Below are positions 1 to 8,340 of a DNA stretch of 64,000 nucleotides, piece after piece. The DNA comes from Bradyrhizobium stylosanthis (lineage in GTDB: Bacteria > Pseudomonadota > Alphaproteobacteria > Rhizobiales > Xanthobacteraceae), in assembly GCF_001641335.1 (NCBI RefSeq), contig NZ_LVEM01000003.1, positions 1,025,191 to 1,089,190 on the forward strand, in the 5' to 3' direction. The notes under the pieces are model-generated. The model saw only the letters and a list, made by a program, of their open reading frames with translations. It did no database searches and was not told where the DNA came from. A program made the position numbers and the translations under genes. Every line of letters starts with the position of its first letter. Position 1 is the stretch's first letter.

Positions 1-396
1 ATTGACGACCAGGACGATCGGCACGGACGCGATCAGCGCAACCGGCGCAAACGCCTTGGCCGGATCGAACGGCAGCTTCTTGTAGAGGGAGCCGTTGATC
101 GTCAACGGCGGCGGCGCGGTCAGCAGCAAGGTGTAGCCGTCGGGATCGGCGCTCGCGACCGTCTCGGCACCGATATTGCCGCCGGCGCCACCGCGGTTCT
201 CGACGACGAAGGTCTGCCCGGTCCGCTCGGCGAGCTTCTGCGCGACGATGCGGGCGATGATGTCGTTGGACCCGCCGGCCGGGAACGGCACGATGATCTT
301 GACCGGTCGCGACGGGTAATCCTGCGCGAGCGCCGGACCGGACAGTAGAATGGCGCCGCAGACGGCGAGAACCCAGCGGCGGCAGTATCGGTACAT
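1..396 (-). CDS. TctC/Bug-family tripartite carboxylate transporter receptor (partial)
   Basis: N-terminal 132 codons of a periplasmic solute-binding protein of the tripartite tricarboxylate transporter (TTT) system; the gene runs off the left edge of the window in frame. The ATG follows an AGAGAGG ribosome site. A Sec signal peptide of about 24 residues ends in ALAQ and is followed directly by the family signature DYPSRPVKIIVPFPAGGSND, then by ENRGGAGGNIGAE, both typical of Bug receptors. No TctA/TctB membrane genes are visible here; they may lie beyond the edge, or this may be one of the many orphan Bug proteins. It lies downstream of two PrpD-like genes on the same strand, which suggests a carboxylate ligand (inference). 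Confidence 0.9.
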   Translation of the reverse strand, partial: MYRYCRRWVLAVCGAILLSGPALAQDYPSRPVKIIVPFPAGGSNDIIARIVAQKLAERTGQTFVVENRGGAGGNIGAETVASADPDGYTLLLTAPPPLTINGSLYKKLPFDPAKAFAPVALIASVPIVLVVN

Positions 397-439
397 CAGG
401 CGTTTCCTCTCTTTTTACTTATCGTTGACCGCCCTTGTA

Positions 440-1876
440 TCAGGTCGTCATCAGCGGCCTTAGCTTGCCGATGTCGTCGACCTTTTCGAGATTGCGGATC
501 TGCTCGATCAGCTTCTCCGATTTCTCGGCGCCCAGCACCGGCGCGATCAGATCCCTGGTCTTTGCTTCCACGGCTTCCGTATTCAGCGGATTTTCCTTGG
601 TGCCCGGCGGATATTTGGTGAAGTGTTCCACCTTCCTGCCATCGGTCAATGTCATCTCGACGACGGCACCGCGCGGCGCGGCCGGATCCATCAGCGCCTT
701 GTCACCGGCCAGCGCCACCTTGGCGCGCTGCTCCAGGATCTTGGGATCGTGCATCAGCGCGACGTCGTGGCTGTCGTTGAAGGAGACGGCCCCCTTGACC
801 AGCGCGACCGCGACGAGATGCTGGCAGTTGACATCCGGCATCGCGCTCTCGCCGACGATGCCCATGGCGTCGGTCGGCAGCTTGACCAGGATGCTCTTTA
901 CCTTGTCCGGGGTGAGACCGTGCTGCTTGCGCAGCGTCAGGGTCGCGTCCAGCGGCGACTGGATGGGATAACCAACCGAAAAGGTCTTGATCGCGGTTTC
1001 CGTGACATAGAAACGGCTGCCGAGATCCTTCACCATCTCCTCGGGCTTCGGATCGCTCGACAGCGCGATGAAGAGGTTGTGGGTGCCGTCGAGCACGTCG
1101 TCGACGCCGGTCAGGCCGTTCTTGACCATGTCCACGGCCATGACGCCGTTGCGCGCGCCCATGCCGGCGAAATCGAACGCCTTCTCGATGTGGTCGTGAT
1201 CCTTCACCCAGCTCCACAGGCCGGAGACCTGTTGCGACGAATAGGAGACCGCATAGCGCATGCCTTTCTCGTCGAGCCGTGCGAGCGAAGCGGCGGCGCC
1301 GAGCGCGCCGAAGGTCGATGACGTGCCCTCCGCGCTGCGATGCGAGCCGCGCACGAGATCAGGGCCCAGCGCCATCAGGAGGCGGCAGGTCAAATCGTAG
1401 CCGAGCGCGACGGCGCGAAGGACGTCCTGGCCGCTGCGATGCTCGCGCTCGCCGAACGCAAGCGCGGCCGGGACCACCGAGCATCCCGGATGCGCCTTGG
1501 TCACGGGCTCGAAATCATCGGTCTCGTCGGCATGGGCGCACATCGCATTCGCAAGCGCCGCGTTGACCGCGGTGGTCCGGAAATCGGAGCCGATGACGGA
1601 GGCCTGCGCATCGCCGCCGAGCGTTCGGACATATTTCAGCGCCATCTCGCCCGGCCGCATGCGCGCGCCCGATACCATCGCGCCGAACGTATCCAGGATG
1701 CGGTGCCTGCATTCGAGCAGCACTTTCTCCGGCAGTTCCTGGTCGCGCGCGACGACCATGTAGCGGGCGAGCCGCTCAGTGACGCCAGGGCCTGCCGCCA
1801 GAGCGGCGCGGCCGCCGGTTGCGGCCAGCGCGGCAACCGAGCCTGCGGATTGGAGGAAGCGGCGACGTGAGGGCAT
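440..1876 (-). CDS. MmgE/PrpD family protein with Tat-like signal (copy 1)
   Basis: 478-residue member of the MmgE/PrpD family, which includes 2-methylcitrate dehydratase, cis-aconitate decarboxylase and related enzymes. The N-terminus reads MPSRRRFLQSAG followed by a hydrophobic stretch ending ALAAG. This fits a twin-arginine (Tat) export signal, which is unusual because characterised PrpD enzymes are cytoplasmic. The family's N-terminal helical domain is recognisable (HADETDDFEPVTKAHPG and VRGSHRSAEGTSSTFGALGAA). The start was chosen because the longer reading frame upstream only shadows the next gene. It lies 17 bp after a second PrpD-like gene. The exact substrate cannot be read from the sequence. 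Confidence 0.88.
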   Translation of the reverse strand: MPSRRRFLQSAGSVAALAATGGRAALAAGPGVTERLARYMVVARDQELPEKVLLECRHRILDTFGAMVSGARMRPGEMALKYVRTLGGDAQASVIGSDFRTTAVNAALANAMCAHADETDDFEPVTKAHPGCSVVPAALAFGEREHRSGQDVLRAVALGYDLTCRLLMALGPDLVRGSHRSAEGTSSTFGALGAAASLARLDEKGMRYAVSYSSQQVSGLWSWVKDHDHIEKAFDFAGMGARNGVMAVDMVKNGLTGVDDVLDGTHNLFIALSSDPKPEEMVKDLGSRFYVTETAIKTFSVGYPIQSPLDATLTLRKQHGLTPDKVKSILVKLPTDAMGIVGESAMPDVNCQHLVAVALVKGAVSFNDSHDVALMHDPKILEQRAKVALAGDKALMDPAAPRGAVVEMTLTDGRKVEHFTKYPPGTKENPLNTEAVEAKTRDLIAPVLGAEKSEKLIEQIRNLEKVDDIGKLRPLMTT

Positions 1877-1893
1877 GCGTCTCTCCCTCGCGA

Positions 1894-3348
1894 TCAGACC
1901 GCGACCGACATCTTGGCAATCTCCGCCGCATTCGGCAGGTTCTCGACACCCCAGCAGGCATCCATGACCCGGCGGATGGTCGCCGCGGGAATGATGCCGT
2001 CCGCGAGGTCGGAGAACTTGGTCTCGAGCTGCTTGTCGGTCATCGGCACCTCGACGCTGCCGATCGCATGCTCGATGTAGCGGTTGAGCTTGCGGCCGTC
2101 CTTGAGCACGATGGTGAGATCGACCTGCTCCGGCTTGATGCCCGGCGTGATCACCGGGTTCACCTTGCCGCGTAGCGCGACGACGCTCGCATCCGTCACG
2201 GCGCGATCGCTGAACTGCTTCTCGCCGCCGGCGCCCTCGATGATCGCCACGGCGACTGCGTGATAGACGCTGAACTTGCCTTCCAGGCCGAGCTTCGGCG
2301 TCTTTTTGCCGGTCAGCTCCAGCACCAGCGGATGCACCTTGAGGTCGACGCGCTCGATCTGGTCGGCGGCCAGCTTGTTCTCGTTGCGGAGCTGGATCGC
2401 CGCATCGATCGCCGGATGCAGGACGATGCCGCAGGCGAACGGCTTGTAGGTGTTCAGCGCCGCCTCGTAGCGCTTGCCGAGGTCGCCCAGGATCTCGTTG
2501 TAGTCCTGCTTGGTGCTGATCGTGTTGGCCCAGCCGCGCTTGGCCTCGATCATCGCGTCCGACGAGGTGAAGTTCTTCGAGGCCAGGATGGCGGCGAAGA
2601 TGCCGCTGGACGCCGCCCGGCCCGGGTTGAAACTCTTGTTCATGGAGCCGAAGGATTCGCGCAGGCCCACGGGCTGCGAGGCGGCAAGGCCGAGCGCCCA
2701 AGTCATCTGCTGCTCGTTGAGCTTCAGGAGCTTGCCGACGGCTGCGGCCGAGCCGAACACGCCGGCGGTGCCGGTGATGTGCCAGCCCACGTCATAATGG
2801 TTCGGATAGACCGCGTTGCCGATCCGACACTCGGTCTCGACGCCGAGCACCAGCGCGTTCAAGAACTCCTTGCCCGAGACCTGCTGCATTTCCGCCAGCG
2901 CGAGAATGGCCGAGGCCACCGAACCCGCGGGATGAATGATGGTCTTCAGATGGGTGTCGTCATAGTCGAAGATGTGGCTCGACACCCCGTTGATGAAGGC
3001 GGCATTCATGATGTCGAACCGCTCGCGCCGCCCGAACAGCGAGGCCTGCTGCGGGCCCGAGAACGGGCCGAGTGCCGAGACCGCGATATCGACCGTCTCG
3101 TGATGCGAGCCGCCGATGGCGACGCCGACCCAATTCAGCAGCGTGCGCACCCCCTCTTTCCGGACATTGGTCGGCAAATCGTCATAGCTTGCGGTGACGA
3201 GATAATGCGCCAGCGCGCGCGTGACCTCCTTGGGCGGCGCGGCGGCAGGCGCTGCGGCCGGCGCCTGAGCAAATGCGGCACTCGCACCGGCGGTGGCGAG
3301 CGGGAGCGCGGCTGCGGCCTGGAGCAGGGTTCTGCGATCAGTTTGCAT
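1894..3348 (-). CDS. MmgE/PrpD family protein with Tat-like signal (copy 2)
   Basis: 484-residue MmgE/PrpD family protein, paralogous in fold to the gene that follows it. It begins MQTDRRTLLQAAAALPLAT and continues through a hydrophobic segment to AAFAQ, so it also looks Tat-exported. A proline/alanine linker joins the signal to the folded domain. Family features include GVSSHIFDYDDTHLKTIIHP, where PrpD proteins have a conserved D-D-T-H region, and FNPGRAASSGIFAA. It overlaps the end of the upstream PdxA-family gene by 11 bp, so one operon is very likely. Two exported PrpD proteins beside a periplasmic receptor suggest that a carboxylate is modified before uptake (inference). Confidence 0.88.
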   Translation of the reverse strand: MQTDRRTLLQAAAALPLATAGASAAFAQAPAAAPAAAPPKEVTRALAHYLVTASYDDLPTNVRKEGVRTLLNWVGVAIGGSHHETVDIAVSALGPFSGPQQASLFGRRERFDIMNAAFINGVSSHIFDYDDTHLKTIIHPAGSVASAILALAEMQQVSGKEFLNALVLGVETECRIGNAVYPNHYDVGWHITGTAGVFGSAAAVGKLLKLNEQQMTWALGLAASQPVGLRESFGSMNKSFNPGRAASSGIFAAILASKNFTSSDAMIEAKRGWANTISTKQDYNEILGDLGKRYEAALNTYKPFACGIVLHPAIDAAIQLRNENKLAADQIERVDLKVHPLVLELTGKKTPKLGLEGKFSVYHAVAVAIIEGAGGEKQFSDRAVTDASVVALRGKVNPVITPGIKPEQVDLTIVLKDGRKLNRYIEHAIGSVEVPMTDKQLETKFSDLADGIIPAATIRRVMDACWGVENLPNAAEIAKMSVAV

Positions 3349-4372
3349 AGGCGGCCTCCTTGACCTTGATCGAGACGAGCTTCGCGGCGAGCCGGACCGC
3401 GCTCTCCAGCGCGCCGGTGTTGGCCACTCCCTTGCCGACGATGTCGAACGCCGTGCCGTGCGACGGCGTGGTGAAGACGGTTTCGAGGCCCGCCGTGACG
3501 GTGACGCCGCGGTTGAAGCCGCGCAGCTTGGTCGCGATCTGGCCCTGGTCGTGATACATCGCGACCACGCTGTCGAACTCGCCGGCGAAGGCGCGGATAT
3601 AGACGGTGTCGGCGGGGTAAGGCCCGGTGCAGGCAATGCCCGTCTTCGCGGCCGCCTCGACGGTCGGACGGATCATCTCGATCTCGTCGCGGCCGAACAG
3701 GCCGTTCTCGCCGGCATGCGGATTGAGGGCCGCGACCGCGATGCGCGGCTTGGCGACGCCGGCTCGCTTCATCATGCGGTCGACCAGCACGATCGAGTCG
3801 GTGATGCTTTCGGGATGGATGCCGTCGAGCGCTTCGCGCAGCGACTGGTGCCCGGTGACGCGCGACATCCACTGCCCGTCGAGCACGTTCATCTCGGAGA
3901 AGTAGGTCTTGTGACCGAGCAGGCTGGCGAACATCTTGTGCTCGTCGGGAAACTTCCAGCCGCCATCGAACATCGCGCGCTTGTTCAGCGGCGCGAAGGT
4001 GATGGCATCGACCTCGCCTGCCCTAGAGAAATCGATCGCGCGCGACAGCGTCTCGCCGGTCAGCCGGCCGGACTCGGCGCTGGCCTTGCCGAGCGGGAAT
4101 TGGGCGGGATCGGTATTGCCAAGATCGACGAGCTGCACCGTGCCGCGACTCCAGTTCGCCGCCTTGGGCGAAGAGATGCGCTCCAGTTTCAGCTTCACGC
4201 CGGCATGCGCCATGCCCATCTCGAGCACGCGGGCATCGCCCACCACGACGAGACGGGCGGCATCCGCGAGCCTGTCATCGGAGAGCACGCGCGCAATCTG
4301 CTCAGGGCCGATGCCGGTGCAGTCGCCCGGGGTCAGCGCGATGACGGGCAGTTCATTGGTGTTGGTAGCCAT
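3338..4372 (-). CDS. PdxA-family 4-phospho-hydroxyacid dehydrogenase
   Basis: 344-residue NAD-dependent dehydrogenase of the PdxA family (4-hydroxythreonine-4-phosphate dehydrogenase and the PdxA2/DenD-type threonate- or erythronate-phosphate dehydrogenases). The family signature is present as TPGDCTGIGPEQ near the N-terminus, together with YHDQGQIATKL and SHGTAFDIVGKG, the last of which carries the metal/substrate-binding histidine. The start is the ATG just before MATNTNELPVIALTPGD; 28 extra in-frame codons upstream overlap the symporter gene and were rejected. Its place in a carboxylate catabolic operon rather than beside pdxJ or ksgA argues for a catabolic PdxA2-like role over vitamin B6 synthesis (inference). 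The phosphorylating kinase (DUF1537) is not in this window. Confidence 0.85.
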   Translation of the reverse strand: MATNTNELPVIALTPGDCTGIGPEQIARVLSDDRLADAARLVVVGDARVLEMGMAHAGVKLKLERISSPKAANWSRGTVQLVDLGNTDPAQFPLGKASAESGRLTGETLSRAIDFSRAGEVDAITFAPLNKRAMFDGGWKFPDEHKMFASLLGHKTYFSEMNVLDGQWMSRVTGHQSLREALDGIHPESITDSIVLVDRMMKRAGVAKPRIAVAALNPHAGENGLFGRDEIEMIRPTVEAAAKTGIACTGPYPADTVYIRAFAGEFDSVVAMYHDQGQIATKLRGFNRGVTVTAGLETVFTTPSHGTAFDIVGKGVANTGALESAVRLAAKLVSIKVKEAAYAN

Positions 4373-4389
4373 AGACGAACCTTGGATCC

Positions 4390-5724
4390 TTAACTCGCTG
4401 CTTGGATTTGCGCGGCGGACTGTGCCCAGTCCTCCCGCCTGAATTCCCCGTCCCATTTCGCGACGACGATGGCGGCAACGGCATTGCCGATGGTGTTGGT
4501 GATGGCGCGCGCCAGCGACATGAAGCGGTCAATGCCGAGCAGCAGCGCGAGGCCCTCCGCCGGAAGGCCGGCCGCGACGACGGTTGCCGCCAGCGCGGCG
4601 AACGCGCCGCCGGTGACGCCGGCCGCGCCCTTGCTGGTGAACAGCATCACCACGAACAGGCTGAGCTGCTGGCCGGCGGAAAGCTCGATGCCGTAGACCT
4701 GGGCGACGAAGATCGTGGACAGCGGCAGCGTCAGCGCGACGCCGTCAAGATTGAAGGAATAGCCGGAGGGAATGACGAGGCCGGCAACGGCGCGTCCGAC
4801 ACCCGCCTTCGGCAGCTTCTCCATCATGCCGGGGATGGCGGTCTCCGACGACGAGGTGCCGAGCACGACCAGCAGCTCGGTGCGCAGCAAGCGCAGCAGA
4901 TCCATCAGGCGGATACCGACCATGCGGCAGATGGTGCCGAGCACGACGAAGATGAAGAACGCCATCATCGCCCAGGCGGTGCCGACCAGCAGCGCCAGCG
5001 CGTAGAGCGTGGCGGCTCCGAATTTTGCGACCGTGAAGGCCATGGCGCCGAAGGCGCCGATCGGAGCGAGGGCCACCACGACATGGACGACGCTGAACAC
5101 GAGCTCGGTCACCCGCTCCATGCCGGAACGCAGCGGCGCGGCCTTGTCGCCGAGCAGCAGCAGCCCGATGCCGCAGAGCAGGGCCAACACGAGCACCTGG
5201 AGCACGTCACCGGTCGCGAACGCGCCGACGAAACTTTCCGGGATCATGTGCTGGATGTAGGCGGACAACGATCCGACATGGGCCTGCTGATAGCGCGCGA
5301 CGGTCTCCGCCTGCTGCGCCGTGGCGTGCGCCACGCCCGCGCCGGGCTGGACCCAACGTACCACCACGAAGCTGATGAGCAGGCACAGCGTCGTCACGGC
5401 CTCGAAATACACGAAGGCCTTGAGCCCGATGCGGCCGACCGCCTTCATGTCGCCGACCTGCGCGATGCCCGTGACCACCACCAGGAAGATCAGCGGCGCG
5501 ATCGTCATCTTGATCAGCGAGATGAAGCTGTCCGCGAGCGGCTTGAACTCGACGGCAACGGCCGGGAACAGGGCGCCGAACAGCACGCCCAGCGCGGCAC
5601 CGGCGACCACCAGGACATATTGTTCGCGCCAGAGCGGCTTGCGCCGCCGTTCGGACCTGGTGCTCGGGATCGGCTCGGACAGCGGCGTTGCGGCAACCTG
5701 CAATTCACGTTCCTCCAACGGCAT
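4390..5724 (-). CDS. DctA-type dicarboxylate/amino acid:cation symporter (DAACS family)
   Basis: 444-residue inner-membrane secondary transporter of the DctA/GltP family, expected to import C4-dicarboxylates or acidic amino acids with H+ or Na+. After a charged N-terminus of about 30 residues come the membrane segments. The transport-core signatures are all seen: LGTSSSETAIP (first re-entrant loop), GYSFNLDG, FTSKGAAGVTGG (second loop) and RAITNTIGNAVA. It is the first gene of the minus-strand operon, 17 bp before the PdxA-family gene and divergent from a LysR gene 115 bp away, its probable regulator. The ribosome site upstream is weak, so a slightly different start is possible. Confidence 0.9.
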   Translation of the reverse strand: MPLEERELQVAATPLSEPIPSTRSERRRKPLWREQYVLVVAGAALGVLFGALFPAVAVEFKPLADSFISLIKMTIAPLIFLVVVTGIAQVGDMKAVGRIGLKAFVYFEAVTTLCLLISFVVVRWVQPGAGVAHATAQQAETVARYQQAHVGSLSAYIQHMIPESFVGAFATGDVLQVLVLALLCGIGLLLLGDKAAPLRSGMERVTELVFSVVHVVVALAPIGAFGAMAFTVAKFGAATLYALALLVGTAWAMMAFFIFVVLGTICRMVGIRLMDLLRLLRTELLVVLGTSSSETAIPGMMEKLPKAGVGRAVAGLVIPSGYSFNLDGVALTLPLSTIFVAQVYGIELSAGQQLSLFVVMLFTSKGAAGVTGGAFAALAATVVAAGLPAEGLALLLGIDRFMSLARAITNTIGNAVAAIVVAKWDGEFRREDWAQSAAQIQAAS

Positions 5725-5801
5725 CGTCGCGCCATGCGAGGTGGCGCTTTGTTCTTGTCTTGCGATGCCGTTTACATTGGACCAGCGGCGCTTCAGGCGC
5801 T

Positions 5802-5821
5802 AATGCCGTATCGGTATCATT
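5802..5821. promoter_or_regulatory. Imperfect dyad in the symporter/LysR divergent promoter
   Basis: In the 115-bp gap between the divergent symporter and LysR genes, AATG and CATT form the ends of an imperfect inverted repeat of 20 bp with GTAT/ATAC-like steps inside. It lies 18 bp before the LysR start. LysR proteins commonly autoregulate from T-N11-A dyads in such divergent gaps, so this is a candidate site, but the symmetry is weak. Confidence 0.3.
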
Positions 5822-5839
5822 TGAGGACAAAACGTTATT

Positions 5840-6802
5840 ATGGACCTGATCTGGCTGGAGGATTTCCTTGCCATCGCCGAGGAGCGCGGGTTCTCACGCG
5901 CGGCCGAGCGCCGGCACGTGACGCAGCCGGCGCTGAGCCGCCGCATCAGGTCGCTGGAGGAGTGGCTGGGCACGCAGCTGTTCGAACGGTCCACCCACAC
6001 CGTGACGCTGACGGCGGCGGGCGAGAGCTTCCGGCCCGTAGCCGAGGATGTGCTGCGCCGGGTCCAGGTCGGGCGCGAGGAAGCGCTGGAGGTGGCCCGG
6101 CTGAAGGCCGAGACCATCACCTTTGCTGCAACGCATGCGCTGTCGCAGACGTTCTTTCCGGAGTGGATCCGCAGCTCGGAGAGCGCGCGCGCCGGTGCTG
6201 CCGTGCAGCTCGTCGCCTCGAATTTCGCCGGCTGCGAGAAATTGCTGCTGGATGCACAGGCCCACTTCATGCTGGCGCATTATCACCCGTCGCTGGTGAG
6301 CCGGCTCGACATGGACCGGTTCCAGCGCATCGAGCTTGCAACCGACATCCTGATTCCGATCAGCGCGCCGGCCGCCAAGCCCGGCCGTGGCGCGCGCAGC
6401 AAGAAGTCACAGCCCCGCTACGCCCTGCCCGGCGCATCGGGCGCGCCGCTGCCCTATCTCGCCTATCATCCCGGCTCGGGCGTGGGACGGCTGGTCACCT
6501 CGTTCCTGGCGGCGAAGGATCCGTCGGCCTGGCTCGCCCCGGGCTTCGCCGCGCCGGTCATGCTGCTGATCGACATGGCGCGCGAGGGACGCGGTGTGAC
6601 ATGGGCGCCGATGACCCTCGTCCGCGCCGATCTGGACACCGGCCGGCTGCTGCGCGCCGGCGGCGCGGAATGGAACATTCCGATCAGCGTCTCGCTGTTC
6701 CGCACGCGGGCGCGCATGACGCGGGCGGCCGAGAATTTCTGGAGTGCCGTGCGCAAGGGCCGGCCGGCGGGAAAAGCCGCCGCCGCGCCGCGAGCGAGGT
6801 GA
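5840..6802 (+). CDS. LysR-family transcriptional regulator
   Basis: 320-residue LysR-type regulator. Residues 1-60 form the winged helix-turn-helix (WLEDFLAIAEERGFSRAAE, then VTQPALSRRIRSLEEWLG and LFERS); the rest is the effector-binding domain. It ends in a basic, alanine-rich tail. The start ATG follows AGGACAAAACG. It is divergent from the DctA-type symporter operon, the usual arrangement for a LysR protein that controls its neighbour. Its stop codon overlaps the GTG start of the next gene by 4 bp, so LysR and a glycoside hydrolase appear translationally coupled, which is uncommon. Confidence 0.92.
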   Translation: MDLIWLEDFLAIAEERGFSRAAERRHVTQPALSRRIRSLEEWLGTQLFERSTHTVTLTAAGESFRPVAEDVLRRVQVGREEALEVARLKAETITFAATHALSQTFFPEWIRSSESARAGAAVQLVASNFAGCEKLLLDAQAHFMLAHYHPSLVSRLDMDRFQRIELATDILIPISAPAAKPGRGARSKKSQPRYALPGASGAPLPYLAYHPGSGVGRLVTSFLAAKDPSAWLAPGFAAPVMLLIDMAREGRGVTWAPMTLVRADLDTGRLLRAGGAEWNIPISVSLFRTRARMTRAAENFWSAVRKGRPAGKAAAAPRAR

Positions 6803-8337
6803 CGACGGCCGGACCCGTCCGGTTCGTTTGGCCGCTTTGGCGGCGCATATTGCTGACGGGCCTTGCCGCGGCGGCGGCGGCGACCGCCGCACAAGCCGCC
6901 GATTTTTCGGTTACACCTGCCGAATTAAAGGCAATCGGCTCCGTCGAGCCACGCTTCCAGTCCTACAATATCGAGATGGTCGAGGTGACCGGCGGACGGT
7001 TCTGGAGACCGTATCCGCGCGCGGGCCGCGCCTTCGATCAAGACGATCGCTATAGCCCGAGGGCGCCGATCGATCTGTCCAACCCACGTCTGCGCATGCT
7101 CGCGGCGGCGCTGTCGCCGGCTTATGTCCGCGTCAGCGGGACCTGGGCCAATGCGACGTTCTTTGGCGATGCGGAGACCGCACCGGCAAAGCGGCCGGCC
7201 GGATTCAACTCCGTGCTCACGCGCGCGCAGTGGCGCGGCGTCATCGGCTTTGCGCGCGCGGTCGACGCAGAGATCGCAACCTCCTTCGCCGTCAGTCCCG
7301 GCAGCCGCGACGGTGCCGGAAATTGGAAGCCGGATCAGGCCCAGCGTCTGATCGATGTCACGCGCTCGCTCGGCGGCCGCGTAGCGGCGGCCGAGTTCAT
7401 GAACGAGCCGACACTCGCCGCCACCAACGGTGCCCCGCCCGGCTATGACGCCGCGGCCTATGCCCGCGACTTCAAGATCTTTCGCGAATGGATCAGGCAA
7501 AGCACGCCGGAGACGCTGATCCTCGGCCCCGGCTCGGCCGGCGATACCGCCTCTCCCTCGACATCGGGCATCACGACGCGCGATCTGCTCGCCGCATCCG
7601 GCCTCGGTGTCGACCGCTTCTCCTATCATCACTACAACACGATCTCGCCGCGCTGCGGCGGCCATGACGATCCGACCCAGGCGCTTTCGGACCAATGGCT
7701 CGCCCGCACCGACACGACGCTGGCGATCTATCGCGACTTGCGCGACAGGTTCGAGCCGGCGAAGCCGATCTGGCTGACCGAGACCGCGGATGCGGCCTGC
7801 GGCGGCAATCGCTGGGACAAGACGCTCCTCGATGCGTTCCGCTACCTCGATCAGCTCGGACGCCTGGCAAAAGCCGGCGTTCAGGTCGTCATGCACAACA
7901 CGCTGGCGGCCAGCGATTACGGCCTGCTCGACGAGACGACGTTTCGTCCCCGCCCGAATTACTGGGCCGCGTTGCTGTGGCGCCGATTGATGGGACCGAC
8001 GGTGCTCGATGCAGGGGCGGCCCCGGCGTCCGGTCTCCACATCTACGCGCACTGCCATCCCGAACGGCAAGGCGCAGTCACGCTGCTCGCGATCAACACC
8101 TCGCGCGACGTATCGCGCCGTATCGTCCTGCCGCTGTCGTCCGAACGCTTCACGCTCGGCTCACCGCGGCTACAGGGCGGGACGGTGCAATTGAACGGCA
8201 GCACGCTGGCGCTGACGGCCGGCGACCGATTACCGGGCATCACGGGCATCGCAACGGCGGCCGGGACAATCCGCCTCGCACCGGCGACCATGACCTTCTT
8301 CGTGATGACGGGCGCGGCGAATCCGGCCTGCCACTGA
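6799..8337 (+). CDS. Glycoside hydrolase family 79-like protein (heparanase/beta-glucuronidase type)
   Basis: 512-residue secreted (beta/alpha)8-barrel protein resembling GH79 enzymes, retaining hydrolases that release glucuronic acid from polysaccharides. The start is a GTG overlapping the LysR stop; the longer open frame upstream is a shadow. Residues 1-33 look like a signal peptide (twin arginine in LWRRILLTGLAAAAAATAA, then AQAAD). The barrel shows VRVSGTWAN, then EFMNEPT with the predicted acid/base near Glu203, and WLTETADAACGG with the predicted nucleophile near Glu328, a spacing like that of heparanase. A C-terminal beta domain follows. The substrate could be a plant or microbial glucuronide; family assignment is by motif only. 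Confidence 0.8.
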   Translation: MTTAGPVRFVWPLWRRILLTGLAAAAAATAAQAADFSVTPAELKAIGSVEPRFQSYNIEMVEVTGGRFWRPYPRAGRAFDQDDRYSPRAPIDLSNPRLRMLAAALSPAYVRVSGTWANATFFGDAETAPAKRPAGFNSVLTRAQWRGVIGFARAVDAEIATSFAVSPGSRDGAGNWKPDQAQRLIDVTRSLGGRVAAAEFMNEPTLAATNGAPPGYDAAAYARDFKIFREWIRQSTPETLILGPGSAGDTASPSTSGITTRDLLAASGLGVDRFSYHHYNTISPRCGGHDDPTQALSDQWLARTDTTLAIYRDLRDRFEPAKPIWLTETADAACGGNRWDKTLLDAFRYLDQLGRLAKAGVQVVMHNTLAASDYGLLDETTFRPRPNYWAALLWRRLMGPTVLDAGAAPASGLHIYAHCHPERQGAVTLLAINTSRDVSRRIVLPLSSERFTLGSPRLQGGTVQLNGSTLALTAGDRLPGITGIATAAGTIRLAPATMTFFVMTGAANPACH

Positions 8338-8340
8338 AGT

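Noticed and set aside
4402..6798. Very long plus-strand open frame upstream of the GH79 gene
   Set aside because: It mirrors the symporter and LysR genes, has a His/Gln/Arg-rich composition typical of antisense shadows in GC-rich DNA, and no family motifs.
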